Shown here piece after piece: positions 29,427 to 40,341 of a stretch of DNA of 64,000 nt (its first letter is position 1; each line of letters begins with the position of its first letter). The DNA lies in NCBI GenBank assembly GCA_028292745.1, contig JAQGLT010000024.1:1-64000 (forward strand), written 5' to 3'. Under the pieces are notes generated by a model. The model saw only the letters and a list, made by a program, of their open reading frames with translations, was not told the origin of the DNA and did no database searches. Source of the DNA: Polaromonas sp. (GTDB taxonomy: Bacteria; Pseudomonadota; Gammaproteobacteria; Burkholderiales; Burkholderiaceae_C). The position numbers and the translations under genes were made by a program.

Positions 29427-29774
29427 TTACCTTTTTACAATTAATATCTTCAGTCGGATGGCTGTCACCTTCCATCCCTGACGCAGCAGACTGGCCTGCA
29501 ATAAAGGAATGAGCTGCCGTATTTTTGCCGCAGCTGCATTGCCACTCACCAGCAGGCACCAATTTTCACCATCAATCGGCCCTGCCTTGACAGCGGCACG
29601 CAAGCCAGCAGGAATCAATGCTTCTACCGCCTGAAGCCGCGTGTTCGATTCGCGGACCAGTTCAGTTAATTTGGCTAATGAGGGGGAGGCTCCAACAGCC
29701 TGATGAAGGGGAATCGTTGACGCAAGGCGCCTATGCATTGTTAAAGCCGTGCTGAGATAAACATGTCGATTCAT
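29427..29774 (-). CDS. DciA/DUF721-type protein
   Basis: This 115-residue basic protein resembles the DUF721/DciA family by its LTELVRESNTRLQAVEALIPAGLRAAVKAG start, a middle WCLLVSGNAAAAKIRQLIPLL and the end GWKVTAIRLKI. DciA is the predominant bacterial helicase loader, working with DnaB. Burkholderiales usually have such a gene divergent from secA, as here. The similarity is from memory and the function is inferred, since this is a short divergent member. The 249-bp gap to secA has no further gene that I can support. Confidence 0.7.
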   Translation of the reverse strand: MNRHVYLSTALTMHRRLASTIPLHQAVGASPSLAKLTELVRESNTRLQAVEALIPAGLRAAVKAGPIDGENWCLLVSGNAAAAKIRQLIPLLQASLLRQGWKVTAIRLKILIVKR

Positions 29775-30023
29775 TATCGTGCATGAAAACTAACCCCTAT
29801 GGCTTGTTCCGAGCGGGCTGTTGCTTTGGGGGCTTGGCTTGCGATGAACATATCACCTAATCACTTTTGAACTGGCGGATTTTTGACTTCCAGGCGGCGC
29901 TAAAATCGCTGGTTTGCGCACAGTTGAACTGGCTGCTGGCGCCCCCACCTAAGTTCCGTACTCAATAAGGGATTTTGGCCGCATTGCCAGCTCATGAGAG
30001 CGAACACAAGCGGCTTCGCATTT

Positions 30024-32795
30024 ATGGCTACCAACATCCTGACCAAAATTTTCGGCAGTCGCAATGACAGGCTGTTAAAAACTTACCGTAAAACAATCGA
30101 ACGCATCAATGCACTGGAAACCGAGCTTGAGAAGCTCGACGACGCGCAACTGCGAGCAAAAACCCAGGATTTTAAAAACCGCGTTGCTGGGGGTGAATTG
30201 CTGGATAACCTTCTTCCAGAGGCTTTTGCGGTAGTTCGTGAAGGCAGCAAGCGCATCATGAAGATGCGTCACTTTGATGTGCAGTTGCTGGGCGGCATGT
30301 CGCTGCATAACGGCAAGATTTCAGAAATGCGAACTGGCGAGGGCAAGACACTGACCGCGACGCTGCCGGTTTATCTCAATGCGCTGACTGGCAAGGGCGT
30401 GCACGTGGTGACGGTCAATGACTATCTCGCGAGCCGGGATGCACGCTGGATGGGCAAGCTCTACAACTTTCTTGGTTTGAGCGTCGGCATCAATCTGCCT
30501 AACATGTCCCGGGAGGAAAAGCAGCAGGCCTATAACTCTGATATCACCTACGGTACCAACAATGAGTTTGGTTTTGATTACCTGCGCGACAACATGGTGT
30601 ATGAGGTTGCCGACCGCGTTCAGCGGGGGCTGAACTATGCCATTGTTGATGAGGTGGATTCCATCCTGATTGACGAGGCGCGCACGCCGCTCATCATCAG
30701 TGGGCAAGCTGAGGATCACACCGAAATGTACCTCGCGATCAACAAGGTAGTGCCCTTGCTGACGCGCCAGGAGGGTGAGGCGGATCCCCGCACGGGAGAG
30801 GGCGTCACAAAGCCTGGCGATTACACGATTGACGAGAAGACCCATCAGGTATTTTTGACTGAGCAGGGGCATGAGAACGCTGAGCGGATTCTGTTTGAAT
30901 TAGGTCTGATTCCCGAGGGCGCCACGCTTTATGATCCGGCCAACATCTCGCTGATGCATCATCTGTATGCAGCCCTGCGTGCCAATCTGCTCTACCACCG
31001 GGACCAGCACTATGTGGTACAGGAGGGCGAGGTTGTTATTGTGGATGAGTTTACGGGCCGGCTCATGTCGGGACGCCGCTGGAGCGACGGGCTCCACCAA
31101 GCGGTTGAGGCAAAGGAAGCAGTAGAGATTCAGGCCGAAAATCAGACCCTGGCCTCGATTACATTCCAAAATTATTTCCGCCTCTATAAGAAGTTGGCCG
31201 GTATGACGGGTACTGCCGATACCGAAGCTTATGAATTCCAGGAAATCTACGGTCTTGAAACCACAGTTATTCCACCCAACCGGATAAGTAAACGCGAGGA
31301 CCAGCTGGATCGTGTCTATAAGACCACGCGCGAAAAATATGAAGCGGCAATCAAGGACATTCGCGAGTGTTATGAGCGTGGTCAGCCCGTTCTGGTGGGC
31401 ACCACTTCTATCGAGAACTCTGAAATCATCGATCAGCTCCTGATCAAGGAAAACTTGCCGCACCAGGTACTCAACGCGAAGCAGCATGCCAGAGAAGCCG
31501 ATATCGTGGCCCAGGCCGGTCGTCTGAAAATGATCACCATCGCAACCAATATGGCGGGCCGCGGTACCGACATCGTGTTGGGTGGCAATGTAGAGAAACT
31601 AATTGAAGCCGTTGAGGCCGACGATTCGCTTGATAGCGCCGCCAAGGAAGCTGAAATTGTTCGCCTGCAGGCCCAGTGCAAGCAGGAAAACGAACAGGTC
31701 AAGGCGTTGGGCGGTTTGCGCATCATTGCGACCGAGCGGCATGAATCGCGCCGAATTGACAATCAACTCCGCGGCCGCTCGGGTCGGCAGGGGGATCCTG
31801 GCTCCTCTCGGTTTTATTTGAGCCTGGATGACCCGTTGATGCGTATTTTTGCGGGTGATCGTGTCAAGTCGATTATGGAAAGGCTGAAGATGCCCGATGG
31901 CGAGGCGATTGAAGCCGGTATCGTCACCCGCAGCATCGAGTCTGCTCAGCGCAAGGTTGAAGCCCGTAACTTTGACATTCGTAAGCAACTGCTTGAGTAT
32001 GACGATGTATCCAATGACCAACGCAAGGTGATTTACCAGCAGCGCAATGACATCATGGATGCCGCCGACTTAGAGCCGCAGATTGCGTCCTTGCGAGAGG
32101 GCTGCTTTACCGATCTGGCGCGGCAGTATGTGCCTGCAGAAAGCGTCGAGGAACAGTGGGATGTGGTCAACCTTGAGAAGGTGCTGCGTGAAGAGTGGCA
32201 TATCGACGTGCCTTTGCGCCAGCAAATTGAATCGTCGACGGCCATTACCGATGAGGAAGTTCTTGAAAAGGTGATTGCCGCCGCCGAGGCTGAATTTACG
32301 GCGAAAATTGAAAAAATTGGCAGGGAAAACTTCACTCAGTTTGAACGCGTCGTGCTGCTCCAAACCATTGACAGCCACTGGCGCGAGCACCTCAGCGCGC
32401 TGGACTATCTGCGCCAAGGCATTCACTTGCGTGGCTATGCCCAAAAGCAGCCCAAGCAGGAATACAAGCGAGAGGCATTTGAGTTGTTTGGACAGCTTCT
32501 CGACAGTGTAAAAAACGAGGTGACCAAAGTCCTGATGACCGTCCAAGTCCAGTCGGGCGAGCAACTCGACCTGGCATCAGAAGCGCTTGAAAGCCGGGCT
32601 GAAAATATCACGAATGTCACTTACACCGCGCCTACCGAAACCGGGGAAACTGTTACGACGGTGGATGAAGAGTCGCAACGGCGTCAGCCACAGCAGGCCT
32701 CGTCTGCTTCAGGCGTGCCACGCGTAGGCCGCAACGATCCTTGCCCATGTGGTTCTGGTAAAAAATACAAACTCTGCCACGGCAAGCTGAGCTGA
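30024..32795 (+). CDS. secA: Preprotein translocase ATPase SecA
   Basis: SecA drives post-translational export through SecYEG. From ATG 30024 (923 residues) it begins [20 protein letters not shown] as in the family. Ten extra upstream residues from 29994 are unlikely. Walker A is [12 protein letters not shown] (about 101-112), the DEAD-like motif is in [17 protein letters not shown], and later come [11 protein letters not shown] and [12 protein letters not shown]. The preprotein cross-linking, wing and scaffold regions follow. The C-terminus carries the zinc-binding SecB-interacting tail [14 protein letters not shown]. Confidence 0.97.
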   Translation: MATNILTKIFGSRNDRLLKTYRKTIERINALETELEKLDDAQLRAKTQDFKNRVAGGELLDNLLPEAFAVVREGSKRIMKMRHFDVQLLGGMSLHNGKISEMRTGEGKTLTATLPVYLNALTGKGVHVVTVNDYLASRDARWMGKLYNFLGLSVGINLPNMSREEKQQAYNSDITYGTNNEFGFDYLRDNMVYEVADRVQRGLNYAIVDEVDSILIDEARTPLIISGQAEDHTEMYLAINKVVPLLTRQEGEADPRTGEGVTKPGDYTIDEKTHQVFLTEQGHENAERILFELGLIPEGATLYDPANISLMHHLYAALRANLLYHRDQHYVVQEGEVVIVDEFTGRLMSGRRWSDGLHQAVEAKEAVEIQAENQTLASITFQNYFRLYKKLAGMTGTADTEAYEFQEIYGLETTVIPPNRISKREDQLDRVYKTTREKYEAAIKDIRECYERGQPVLVGTTSIENSEIIDQLLIKENLPHQVLNAKQHAREADIVAQAGRLKMITIATNMAGRGTDIVLGGNVEKLIEAVEADDSLDSAAKEAEIVRLQAQCKQENEQVKALGGLRIIATERHESRRIDNQLRGRSGRQGDPGSSRFYLSLDDPLMRIFAGDRVKSIMERLKMPDGEAIEAGIVTRSIESAQRKVEARNFDIRKQLLEYDDVSNDQRKVIYQQRNDIMDAADLEPQIASLREGCFTDLARQYVPAESVEEQWDVVNLEKVLREEWHIDVPLRQQIESSTAITDEEVLEKVIAAAEAEFTAKIEKIGRENFTQFERVVLLQTIDSHWREHLSALDYLRQGIHLRGYAQKQPKQEYKREAFELFGQLLDSVKNEVTKVLMTVQVQSGEQLDLASEALESRAENITNVTYTAPTETGETVTTVDEESQRRQPQQASSASGVPRVGRNDPCPCGSGKKYKLCHGKLS

Positions 32796-32855
32796 CCCAC
32801 TGCAACTGCGTCCCTGGTGGACGTTGTCGTCATTCTGTTCTCTGGAGTTAACCTT

Positions 32856-34097
32856 ATGCCTGTCAATCTGGTCGCCACGCCCGCTGCGGAACTTTATCCT
32901 GTTCCTGGCGTGCGCTGGGGTATCGCAGAAGCTGGAATTCGCAAAGCCAACCGCAAAGACCTTGCCGTGTTGCTGCTCGATGACGGGGCCTCGGTGGGGG
33001 CTGTCTTCACGCAAAACAGGTTTTGTGCCGCCCCGGTGCAGATTTGCCGTGCGCATATGGCCTCTAACGCCAATCAAGGCCAAGGCGTACGTGCCCTGCT
33101 GGTCAACACGGGCAATGCCAATGCCGGCACGGGCCAGGATGGCCTGAGCCGTGCACAAGCCACCTGCAGCTCGCTAGCACGTGCACTTGATGTCTTGCCA
33201 GAGCAAATATTGCCATTTTCAACTGGCGTCATCATGGAGCCGTTGCCGCATGAGCGTATTGCCGCCGGGCTTGCGACCGCGCTGACCGATGCCAAGGCCG
33301 ATAACTGGGCTAACGCTGCAGAAGCCATCATGACGACGGACACGGTGCCCAAAGCGTTCTCGACCCGCATCATGCTGGGTGGCGTACCCGTCACGATCAC
33401 GGGCATCAGCAAGGGCGCCGGCATGATTCGGCCGAATATGGCGACGATGCTGGGTTTCATTGCAACTGATGCCTGTGTCTCTCAGGCGCTGATGGCGCAA
33501 CTGGCAAAAGAGCTTGCCGATGCGTCTTTTAACCGTATCACAATTGATGGTGACACCTCCACCAACGACTCTTTCGTGGTGATCGCAAGCAACCAAGCCG
33601 CTCATGCGCCGGTGACTTCGCTTTCCGGCACTGAGGGTCAAGTACTGCGTGCTGCCATGATGGATATTGCACAGCTGCTTGCGCAGGCCATCGTACGTGA
33701 TGGGGAAGGTGCTACCAAGTTCATGCGTATCCAGGTCGAGGGCGGAAAAACAACCGATGAGTGCCGCCAAGTGGCCTATGCCATTGCCCATTCCCCCCTT
33801 GTGAAGACCGCGTTTTTTGCCAGCGACCCGAATCTGGGCCGTATTCTGGCTGCTGTCGGGTACGCCGGTATTGCCGATCTGGATCAGACGCTGATCGATC
33901 TGTACCTGGACGATGTACTGGTCGCCAAAAATGGCGGCCGGCATGCAGCCTACAGGGAGGCGGATGGCCAGCGCGTGATGAAGCAAAGCGAAATTACCGT
34001 TCGTGTGGTGTTGGGTCGGGGCGAGGCAATCGATACCGTGTGGACTTGCGATCTGTCTTATGACTACGTCAAGATCAATGCCGATTACCGCAGTTAA
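32856..34097 (+). CDS. argJ: Bifunctional glutamate N-acetyltransferase / ornithine acetyltransferase
   Basis: ArgJ recycles the acetyl group from N-acetylornithine to glutamate, and may also use acetyl-CoA, in arginine synthesis. The 413-residue precursor cleaves itself between Ala196 and Thr197 in [16 protein letters not shown], the new N-terminal Thr being the nucleophile. Other family motifs are [14 protein letters not shown] and [10 protein letters not shown] chose ATG 32856, with a CTGGAG ribosome binding site 8 bases upstream, over an in-frame codon at 32817. Confidence 0.96.
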   Translation: MPVNLVATPAAELYPVPGVRWGIAEAGIRKANRKDLAVLLLDDGASVGAVFTQNRFCAAPVQICRAHMASNANQGQGVRALLVNTGNANAGTGQDGLSRAQATCSSLARALDVLPEQILPFSTGVIMEPLPHERIAAGLATALTDAKADNWANAAEAIMTTDTVPKAFSTRIMLGGVPVTITGISKGAGMIRPNMATMLGFIATDACVSQALMAQLAKELADASFNRITIDGDTSTNDSFVVIASNQAAHAPVTSLSGTEGQVLRAAMMDIAQLLAQAIVRDGEGATKFMRIQVEGGKTTDECRQVAYAIAHSPLVKTAFFASDPNLGRILAAVGYAGIADLDQTLIDLYLDDVLVAKNGGRHAAYREADGQRVMKQSEITVRVVLGRGEAIDTVWTCDLSYDYVKINADYRS

Positions 34098-34115
34098 GCA
34101 ATCAGAGAAGCTTCC

Positions 34116-34994
34116 ATGAATGAACAGTTTGAAGCCCTGATTGCACGGGCCGAATCCCTGATGGCGCGCATTGAGTCCGCATTGCCGCGACCTTTGTCGG
34201 CACCCGACTGGACGGCCTCGGTGGCCTACCGTTATCGCAAGCGCGGTTCAGGCCATGGTTCCCTGGAGCCCGTCAGGCATTTGGGCAACATGCAGCTAGA
34301 GGACTTGAAGGAAATTGAGGAACAGAAGGGGAAAATCCGCCGCAACACCGAGCAGTTTGTTATGGGTAAGCCCGCTAACAATGTGTTGCTGACCGGCTCC
34401 CGCGGTACCGGCAAGTCTTCACTGATCAAGGCCTGCCTGAACGAATACTCATCCCGGGGATTGCGCCTCATTGAAGTTGACAAGGCCGATCTCACGGATC
34501 TGCCAGACATTGTCGACGTTGTGTCAGAACTGCCCGAGAAGTTCATCGTTTTCTGCGATGACCTGAGTTTTGAAGAGGGCGAGCCAGGCTACAAGGCGCT
34601 CAAGTCCATCCTCGACGGCTCGATCGCGGCAGCAACGCCGAATGTGCTGATTTACGCCACCAGCAATCGCCGTCACCTGTTGCCCGAATACATGATGGAG
34701 AACCTCACCTATACCCATTCCGAAGACGGCGAAGTCCATCCAGGTGAGGTGGTGGAAGAAAAGATTTCCTTGTCCGAGCGCTTCGGCTTGTGGGTCAGCT
34801 TTTACCCATTCAATCAGGAGGAGTACCTGGCCATCGTGGCGCAGTGGCTGTCTTCGTTTGGCGTGGGCGTCGAGGCCATTGCCGCAGCACGCCCGGCATC
34901 GCTGGTATGGGCGCTGGAACGCGGTTCTCGCAGCGGCCGTGTGGCTTATCAGTTTGCCCGCGACTATGCCGGGCAACACAGTGGCACTGTTTAG
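34116..34994 (+). CDS. DUF815-family AAA ATPase
   Basis: This 292-residue cytoplasmic P-loop ATPase is of the DUF815 type, of unknown function. Walker A is LLTGSRGTGKSSLIKA, Walker B is FIVFCDDLSFEEGE, a sensor-like ATSNRRHLLPE follows and the late ISLSERFGLWVSFYPFNQEEYL is typical of the group. The N-terminal 70 residues are helical and charged. It lies 18 bp after argJ and 11 bp before the mutT ATG, so it is probably cotranscribed with both. A link to arginine synthesis or nucleotide clean-up cannot be inferred. Confidence 0.88.
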   Translation: MNEQFEALIARAESLMARIESALPRPLSAPDWTASVAYRYRKRGSGHGSLEPVRHLGNMQLEDLKEIEEQKGKIRRNTEQFVMGKPANNVLLTGSRGTGKSSLIKACLNEYSSRGLRLIEVDKADLTDLPDIVDVVSELPEKFIVFCDDLSFEEGEPGYKALKSILDGSIAAATPNVLIYATSNRRHLLPEYMMENLTYTHSEDGEVHPGEVVEEKISLSERFGLWVSFYPFNQEEYLAIVAQWLSSFGVGVEAIAAARPASLVWALERGSRSGRVAYQFARDYAGQHSGTV

Positions 34995-35005
34995 TGGCTG
35001 AAAGC

Positions 35006-35476
35006 ATGTTGATCGCCGATGCGGTCCAGCCTCGCGCAGGGGGAGCAGGGCGTCAAGCGGTGGAGGTGGCTGTTGGAATACTGATACAGCCTGACGGGAA
35101 ATTCCTGCTCACCTCCCGCCCTGCGGGTAAGGTCTATGCAGGGTACTGGGAGTTTCCGGGCGGCAAGCTGGAACAAAGTGAAAGCGTCGAACAAGCCTTG
35201 AGACGAGAATTGCAGGAAGAAATAGGCATCACCATCGGCATGGTTCAGCCTTGGAAAGTCGAAATGGTCGATTATCCGCATGCGCTGGTCCGGCTTAACT
35301 TCTACAAGGTATTTGAGTGGACCGGACAATTGCAGATGCATGAAGGCCAGTCGTTTGCCTGGCAAACTCTGCCGGTAAATGTCGAACCGCTACTGCCGGG
35401 AACGATTCCAGTGCTGGCCTGGCTTGCTCAAGAGCATGAGGAATCGGTTAGAGAAAGCGCGAGCAAATCGCCATAG
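35006..35476 (+). CDS. mutT: MutT-type 8-oxo-dGTP diphosphatase
   Basis: MutT is a Nudix hydrolase that clears 8-oxo-dGTP from the nucleotide pool and so prevents A-to-C transversions. From ATG 35006 it has 156 residues. The complete Nudix box is GGKLEQSESVEQALRRELQEEIGI, with all conserved Glu residues (23 positions, read as GX5EX7REUXEEXGU). MVDYPHALVRLNFY and a late WQTLPVNVEPLLPGTIPVL complete the fold. A GTG at 34994 overlapping the preceding stop is a possible alternative start (four extra residues). Confidence 0.93.
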   Translation: MLIADAVQPRAGGAGRQAVEVAVGILIQPDGKFLLTSRPAGKVYAGYWEFPGGKLEQSESVEQALRRELQEEIGITIGMVQPWKVEMVDYPHALVRLNFYKVFEWTGQLQMHEGQSFAWQTLPVNVEPLLPGTIPVLAWLAQEHEESVRESASKSP

Positions 35477-35629
35477 TTGGTCGTTTCTGCCAATCCTGCA
35501 GACATTGGTGCGCCTTTGGTTGGCGCATTGACAGGCGCTGCAGTAGCGCACGCAAATAGGGCCTGCAAGACCGCCAGCTAAACTCAATCGCTAGCGTGTC
35601 AACCTATATTTAGCCGCGCCCAACTTTTC

Positions 35630-36949
35630 ATGACCTTGTACGAAAGTTTTATCGTGATTGGCCTGCTCATTGCGGCCAGCGCATTTTTTTCAGTTGCTGA
35701 AATTTCGCTCGCCGCCTCGCGGCGCTTGCGTCTGCGTCAAATGGCGGACGATGGCAATCTGCATGCCGATCGCGTGCTGCGCGTGCAGGAACAGCCAGGG
35801 GATTATTTCACCGTCGTGCAGATTGGTCAGAACGGCATTGCCATTTTGGGCGGCATCGTGGGTGAAGGCGCATTAAGTCCCCATTTCACTGCCTTTTTCG
35901 GCATGTGGCTGGCACAGCCTAATGCACAGACGGCGGGCTTTCTCGCCTCGTTTTTGGTGATCACCTCGTTTTTTATTTTATTTTCAGACCTGTTTCCCAA
36001 GCGTCTGGGCATGGCCGCGCCTGAACGTCTGGCGATCCGCGTTTCACGGCCCATGGCCGTCTGCATGGCGTTGATGCGCCCGATGGTGTGGTTTTATAGT
36101 CGTGGGGCCGATGCCCTGTTTCGGCTCTTTGGCTTGTCTTCCTTGCGGGATGACCGGATTACTTCGGACGACATCCTTGCCATGATGGAAGCAGGTGCCG
36201 TGGCCGGGGTACTGGCCGCACGCGAACAGCAGGTCATCACGAATGTGTTTGAACTGGACACCCGCACGGTGGGAAGTGCCATGTCGCCGCGTGATCGCAT
36301 TGCCTTTTTTCTGCGCGACGACCTGGACTCGGTGATCCGGCTGCGCATTGCCGCCGAGCCGTTTTCTACCTATCCCGTATGCGAAGGCGATATTGACCAT
36401 GTGGTCGGTTACGTGGATGCCAAGGATTTGTTTCAACGGGTGCTCAATAGCCAGCCAATTTCACTCGCGGATGACAGCCTGGTGCGCAAGGTGCTGATCG
36501 TGCCTGACCGCCTGACGCTTTCTGAAGTGCTGGAGCAGTTTCGCCAGGTCCATGAGGATTTTGCAGTCATCGTCAATGAATACAGCATGGTGGTGGGGGT
36601 GGTGACGCTCAACGACGTGATGAGTACCGTCATGGGCGACCTGGTATCCCCTTTTGATGAGGAACTCATTGTGCGGCGTGATGACAATTCCTGGCTGATT
36701 GATGGGGTCACGCCTATCGAGGATGTCCTGCGCACGCTCGGGCTTGACCATCTGCCCCATGCTGATGAATACGAAACCCTGGCCGGTTTTTTGATGGTGA
36801 TGCTGCGCCGTGTCCCTCGGCGCACCGACAGCGTCACCTGGGGCGGGTTCACGTTTGAAGTACTCGACGTGGACAGCTATCGCATCGACCAGGTCATGGT
36901 GTCACGCCTGCCCGAAGGCATTTCCAATACCGCCGCGGCTGCTGTTTGA
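35630..36949 (+). CDS. CorC/HlyC-family membrane protein with DUF21 and CBS domains
   Basis: This 439-residue protein has an N-terminal DUF21 (CNNM) membrane domain with about four helices (residues 1-150), a pair of CBS domains (about 200-330, including SPRDRIAFFLRDDLDS and VNEYSMVVGVVTLNDVM) and a C-terminal CorC_HlyC domain (about 345-430). The layout is that of YtfL/YfjD/CorC proteins, which are often annotated as hemolysins but are linked in the literature to magnesium or other ion transport. The substrate is not evident here. It stands alone after a 153-bp gap from mutT. Confidence 0.88.
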   Translation: MTLYESFIVIGLLIAASAFFSVAEISLAASRRLRLRQMADDGNLHADRVLRVQEQPGDYFTVVQIGQNGIAILGGIVGEGALSPHFTAFFGMWLAQPNAQTAGFLASFLVITSFFILFSDLFPKRLGMAAPERLAIRVSRPMAVCMALMRPMVWFYSRGADALFRLFGLSSLRDDRITSDDILAMMEAGAVAGVLAAREQQVITNVFELDTRTVGSAMSPRDRIAFFLRDDLDSVIRLRIAAEPFSTYPVCEGDIDHVVGYVDAKDLFQRVLNSQPISLADDSLVRKVLIVPDRLTLSEVLEQFRQVHEDFAVIVNEYSMVVGVVTLNDVMSTVMGDLVSPFDEELIVRRDDNSWLIDGVTPIEDVLRTLGLDHLPHADEYETLAGFLMVMLRRVPRRTDSVTWGGFTFEVLDVDSYRIDQVMVSRLPEGISNTAAAAV

Positions 36950-37014
36950 AGCTGATGATTTCCTGGCGAGAAATTACTCCGCCTTGCAGCCGCCGCACTC
37001 CTAAAGTGGTTTTT

Positions 37015-37062
37015 GCTATTTAATTTATAGCTGCTAACGCAGTATCTACCTGCGCTAGAGGC
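37015..37062 (+). repeat. Short palindromic interspersed repeat after the CorC-like gene (reverse orientation)
   Basis: It starts with the terminal palindrome GCTATTTAATTTATAGC, followed by CTGCTAACGCAG, TGCGC and GAGGCC. It lies in the convergent gap between the CorC-like gene and the lytic transglycosylase gene. Confidence 0.7.
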
Positions 37063-37104
37063 CTATTTGATGCTTAAATTGTTCGCTGGTTAAAACAATG
37101 CGCG

Positions 37105-37779
37105 CTAGCCAGCAGAATGACTGTCAAACAGCCAGTTGCGTTGCGCTGCAAACACGGCTTCCGGGTAAGGGGCGCGGCCACGGCTGCCGTTGTAGCGCCC
37201 CAGGCCCATGAAATTGTCCCCGCGATCACGGTCCAGGTAGTGGCGAAGAATGACGCAGCCAAAGCGCAGGTTGGTCTGCATATGGAAAAGCTTGCCCGGA
37301 TCGCCATCCCCAATAACGCGGGTCCAGAAGGGCATCACTTGCATATAACCGCGCGCGCCCACGCTGCTGACCGCAAACTTGCGAAAATTGCTTTCGACCT
37401 GAATCAAGCCCATCACCAGCGTCACATCCAGTCCGGCCCGCTTGCTTTCGTACCAGACCGCCTGCAGAAATTCCTTGCGAATTTGCAGTTCAGGTATTTT
37501 CTTTTTGAGCCTCTCGCTCATCACGCCGAGCCAGCGCAGGTAAACAAGTTTGCCTTCCGTGTTCCTGAACTCGGGCATCAATGGCGCCTGCGCTGTCACC
37601 GAAGAGCTGAGTGCTGCCCGAACCGAGTCCATCAAGGGTTCCTCAAGCTGGCCGCCGGCATGCGCCTGCTCTGGAAATAAGGGCGGGATGCTTCCAGCCA
37701 ATAAGGACGCCAGGTACTTTCTTCTGGAAGTAGGGGTATTTACCAGGAATGCCGGCATGCGTTGCGCTGTCACTGTCAT
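37105..37779 (-). CDS. Exported lytic transglycosylase (SLT domain)
   Basis: This 224-residue cell-wall enzyme cleaves peptidoglycan glycan strands to form 1,6-anhydro ends. The SLT domain (about 105-215) has the catalytic Glu in LIQVESNFRKFAVSSVGARG, then GYMQVMPFW and LGRYNGSRGRAPYP. The N-terminal signal includes TSRRKYLASLL, which resembles a twin-arginine motif, with an AHA cleavage site near residue 41. It starts 5 bp after the proS stop on the same strand, so the two are probably cotranscribed. Confidence 0.9.
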   Translation of the reverse strand: MTVTAQRMPAFLVNTPTSRRKYLASLLAGSIPPLFPEQAHAGGQLEEPLMDSVRAALSSSVTAQAPLMPEFRNTEGKLVYLRWLGVMSERLKKKIPELQIRKEFLQAVWYESKRAGLDVTLVMGLIQVESNFRKFAVSSVGARGYMQVMPFWTRVIGDGDPGKLFHMQTNLRFGCVILRHYLDRDRGDNFMGLGRYNGSRGRAPYPEAVFAAQRNWLFDSHSAG

Positions 37780-37784
37780 GAGTC

Positions 37785-39530
37785 TTAACAGGCGATCTTC
37801 TCTTTGAGAAAACTGGTCATGTGGGCTGCGTCCATTTTGCTGGCCTGCGTGTCACGGCGATGCTGGTATTCGACTTGTCCATCTTTCAGGCCGCGATCTC
37901 CAATCGTGACCCGGTGGGGCACGCCGATCAGTTCCCAGTCGGCAAACATGGCGCCAGGCCGTTCATTGCGGTCATCCAGAATCACGTCAATCCCCGCTGC
38001 AATCAGCTCGCTGTACAGCTTCTCTGCAGCAGCCTTGACCTCGGGAAAGCGGTCGGGGCTGATCGGGCACAGCACCACCGTGAACGGCGCAATGGAATCG
38101 GGCCAGATAATGCCGCGCGCGTCGTGATTTTGTTCAATTGCCGCTGCCGGCAGGCGGGTAATGCCGATTCCATAACAACCCATTTCCAAGAACTGCGGCT
38201 TGCCGTTTTCACCCAGGAAGGTTGCATTCATCGCTTGGCTGTATTTGGTGCCGAGGTAAAAAACGTGCCCTACTTCGATGCCGCGTTCGATAGCCAGCAG
38301 GCCCTTGCCATCAGGCGACAGATCACCAGCGACCACATTGCGGATATCGGCGATCAAATCAGGTTCGGGCAGGTCGCGGCCCCAGTTGACACCGGTCATA
38401 TGAAAATCCGCCTCATTGGCGCCGCACACCCAGTCGGACAAAATGGCAGCTTCACGGTCGACCACGAGCTTGACTGGCTTTTTCAGATTGATCGGCCCCA
38501 GGTAGCCGGGCTCGCAACCAAAGTGATCACTGATCTCGGCCAGGGTGGCGAAGCGAAAACTGGCATCCAGTCCAGGTGCCTTGCCGACCTTGACTTCATT
38601 CATGCTGTGATCGCCGCGCAGCAGCAGCAACCAGATTTGGGTCTTGACGGTTTCTCCCGCATCATTGCTCAGGTCGGTTGCCAGTACCAGTGACTTGACG
38701 GTGGTTTCAAGCGGAATGCCGAGCAACTCTGCGACATCGCCGCAGCTGGCCTTGCCTGCGGTCGGTGTTTTGACCATCGCTTGCGATGGGCCTTTGCGCG
38801 TCCCTGCAGGCGGCAAGGCTTCTGCCTTTTCCATATTGGCGGCATAGTCGCTGTTGGGGCAGTACACGATGGCGTCTTCTCCCGTGGCCGCGATGACTTG
38901 AAACTCCTCGCTCAAATCGCCGCCAATGGCGCCGCTGTCAGCCGCCACGGCGCGGTAAGTCAGTCCAAAGCGGTCAAAAATACGTCGGTAGGCGTCGGCC
39001 ATGTTTCGATAGCTGAGCTGGGCTGCGGCCTGGTCCCGGTCAAAACTGTACGCATCCTTCATGATGAATTCACGTCCGCGCATTAACCCAAAACGGGGGC
39101 GGCGCTCGTCGCGAAACTTGGTCTGGATCTGGTAAAGGTTTTTTGGCAATTGCTTGTAGCTGCGAATGTCCTGGCGCATCACGTCGGTCACCACTTCCTC
39201 GCTGGTCGGCTGAACCACGAAATCACGGCCATGCCGGTCTTGAATGCGCAGCAGTTCCGCGCCCATTTTTTCAAACCGCCCCGTTTCCTGCCAGAGTTCC
39301 GCGGGCTGGATCACCGGCATGCTCATTTCTACCGCGCCGGCGCGGTTCATCTCATCGCGGACAATGGCTTCAACCTTGCGGACAACCCGCAAACCCATCG
39401 GCATGTAGGTGTAAATGCCAGCGCCGAGTTTTTTGATCATGCCTGCCCGCATCATGAGCTGGTGGCTGACGATTTCTGCATCGGCAGGGGCTTCCTTGAG
39501 GGTGGAAATGAAGAACTGAGAGGCTTTCAT
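37785..39530 (-). CDS. proS: Prolyl-tRNA synthetase
   Basis: ProS charges tRNA-Pro. The 581-residue protein is the bacterial class IIa type. It has an N-terminal catalytic domain with motif 2 [21 protein letters not shown], an inserted editing-type (INS) domain (about residues 225-400), the motif 3 region [18 protein letters not shown] and a C-terminal anticodon-binding domain ending [17 protein letters not shown] tRNA-Pro gene is in the same window at 45080. It is divergent from rppH across about 100 bp. Confidence 0.97.
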   Translation of the reverse strand: MKASQFFISTLKEAPADAEIVSHQLMMRAGMIKKLGAGIYTYMPMGLRVVRKVEAIVRDEMNRAGAVEMSMPVIQPAELWQETGRFEKMGAELLRIQDRHGRDFVVQPTSEEVVTDVMRQDIRSYKQLPKNLYQIQTKFRDERRPRFGLMRGREFIMKDAYSFDRDQAAAQLSYRNMADAYRRIFDRFGLTYRAVAADSGAIGGDLSEEFQVIAATGEDAIVYCPNSDYAANMEKAEALPPAGTRKGPSQAMVKTPTAGKASCGDVAELLGIPLETTVKSLVLATDLSNDAGETVKTQIWLLLLRGDHSMNEVKVGKAPGLDASFRFATLAEISDHFGCEPGYLGPINLKKPVKLVVDREAAILSDWVCGANEADFHMTGVNWGRDLPEPDLIADIRNVVAGDLSPDGKGLLAIERGIEVGHVFYLGTKYSQAMNATFLGENGKPQFLEMGCYGIGITRLPAAAIEQNHDARGIIWPDSIAPFTVVLCPISPDRFPEVKAAAEKLYSELIAAGIDVILDDRNERPGAMFADWELIGVPHRVTIGDRGLKDGQVEYQHRRDTQASKMDAAHMTSFLKEKIAC

Positions 39531-39573
39531 GGGCTATTTTTTGGGGTTGGGACGCTGTCATCCGGCGGTGCGC

Positions 39574-39602
39574 TTGGCGGGGGCGCCTTCGCTGTGCATA
39601 AT
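39574..39602 (+). promoter_or_regulatory. Possible sigma-70 promoter of rppH
   Basis: The -35 is TTGGCG (39574-39579), the spacer is 17 bp and the -10 is CATAAT (39597-39602). It lies 31 bp before the rppH ATG in the gap divergent from proS. The -35 match is only moderate. Confidence 0.4.
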
Positions 39603-39633
39603 GGACTCAGTTTAAAAATTTTGAGGTTTGATT

Positions 39634-40341
39634 ATGCTTGACAGGGACGGTTTTCGGCCCAATGTCGGCATCATCTTGCTCAACCAGAGAAGTCAGGTAT
39701 TTTGGGGCAAACGCATCCGTACCCACTCATGGCAATTTCCGCAGGGTGGCATTGACCGGGGCGAAAACCCTGAGCAGGCCATGTTCCGCGAGTTGCATGA
39801 AGAGGTCGGATTGCACCCACAGCACGTTCAGGTGTTGGCCCGTACCCGAGACTGGTTGCGCTATGAGGTGCCTGACCGGTTTATTCGCCGCGATGCGCGT
39901 GGGCATTACAAAGGCCAGAAGCAGATATGGTTTTTGCTTCAATTGGTGGGTCATGACTGGGATTTGAATCTGCGTGCAACCAACCACCCCGAGTTTGATG
40001 CTTGGCGCTGGAACGATTATTGGGTGCCGCTTGATGTAGTGGTCGAGTTCAAGCGAGGCGTGTACGAAATGGCGCTGACCGAGTTGTCGCGCTTCGTTCC
40101 CCGTTGCGAATTCCGGCTGGATGCCCGTCCGGAGCAGCGCAACCGCTATTTGCGTGGCGGTCTGCATCAGCGGGATTTGCTTGCAAACCAGGCAGCAGAG
40201 TCAAATTCTGGCTCTTTTCCCCAGTCGGTGCCTTCTTACGCGGGCAGACTGGGCACGCCTTTCGAACTGCCGCCGGGCGCCACTTTTGAGCCTGATCCAC
40301 AGACCAGCTTCGGTGTGGATTCACAAACAAAAAAACAATGA
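39634..40341 (+). CDS. rppH: RNA pyrophosphohydrolase (Nudix)
   Basis: RppH removes pyrophosphate from the 5' end of mRNA and starts RNase E-dependent decay. The protein begins [28 protein letters not shown] and has the Nudix box [23 protein letters not shown] (positions about 38-60). The core ends near residue 165. About 70 further residues, rich in Gln, Ser and Pro, extend beyond the length of the E. coli protein and are probably disordered. ATG 39634 has GAGG 7 bases upstream, and a TTG at 39628 is the only longer choice. Confidence 0.94.
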   Translation: MLDRDGFRPNVGIILLNQRSQVFWGKRIRTHSWQFPQGGIDRGENPEQAMFRELHEEVGLHPQHVQVLARTRDWLRYEVPDRFIRRDARGHYKGQKQIWFLLQLVGHDWDLNLRATNHPEFDAWRWNDYWVPLDVVVEFKRGVYEMALTELSRFVPRCEFRLDARPEQRNRYLRGGLHQRDLLANQAAESNSGSFPQSVPSYAGRLGTPFELPPGATFEPDPQTSFGVDSQTKKQ

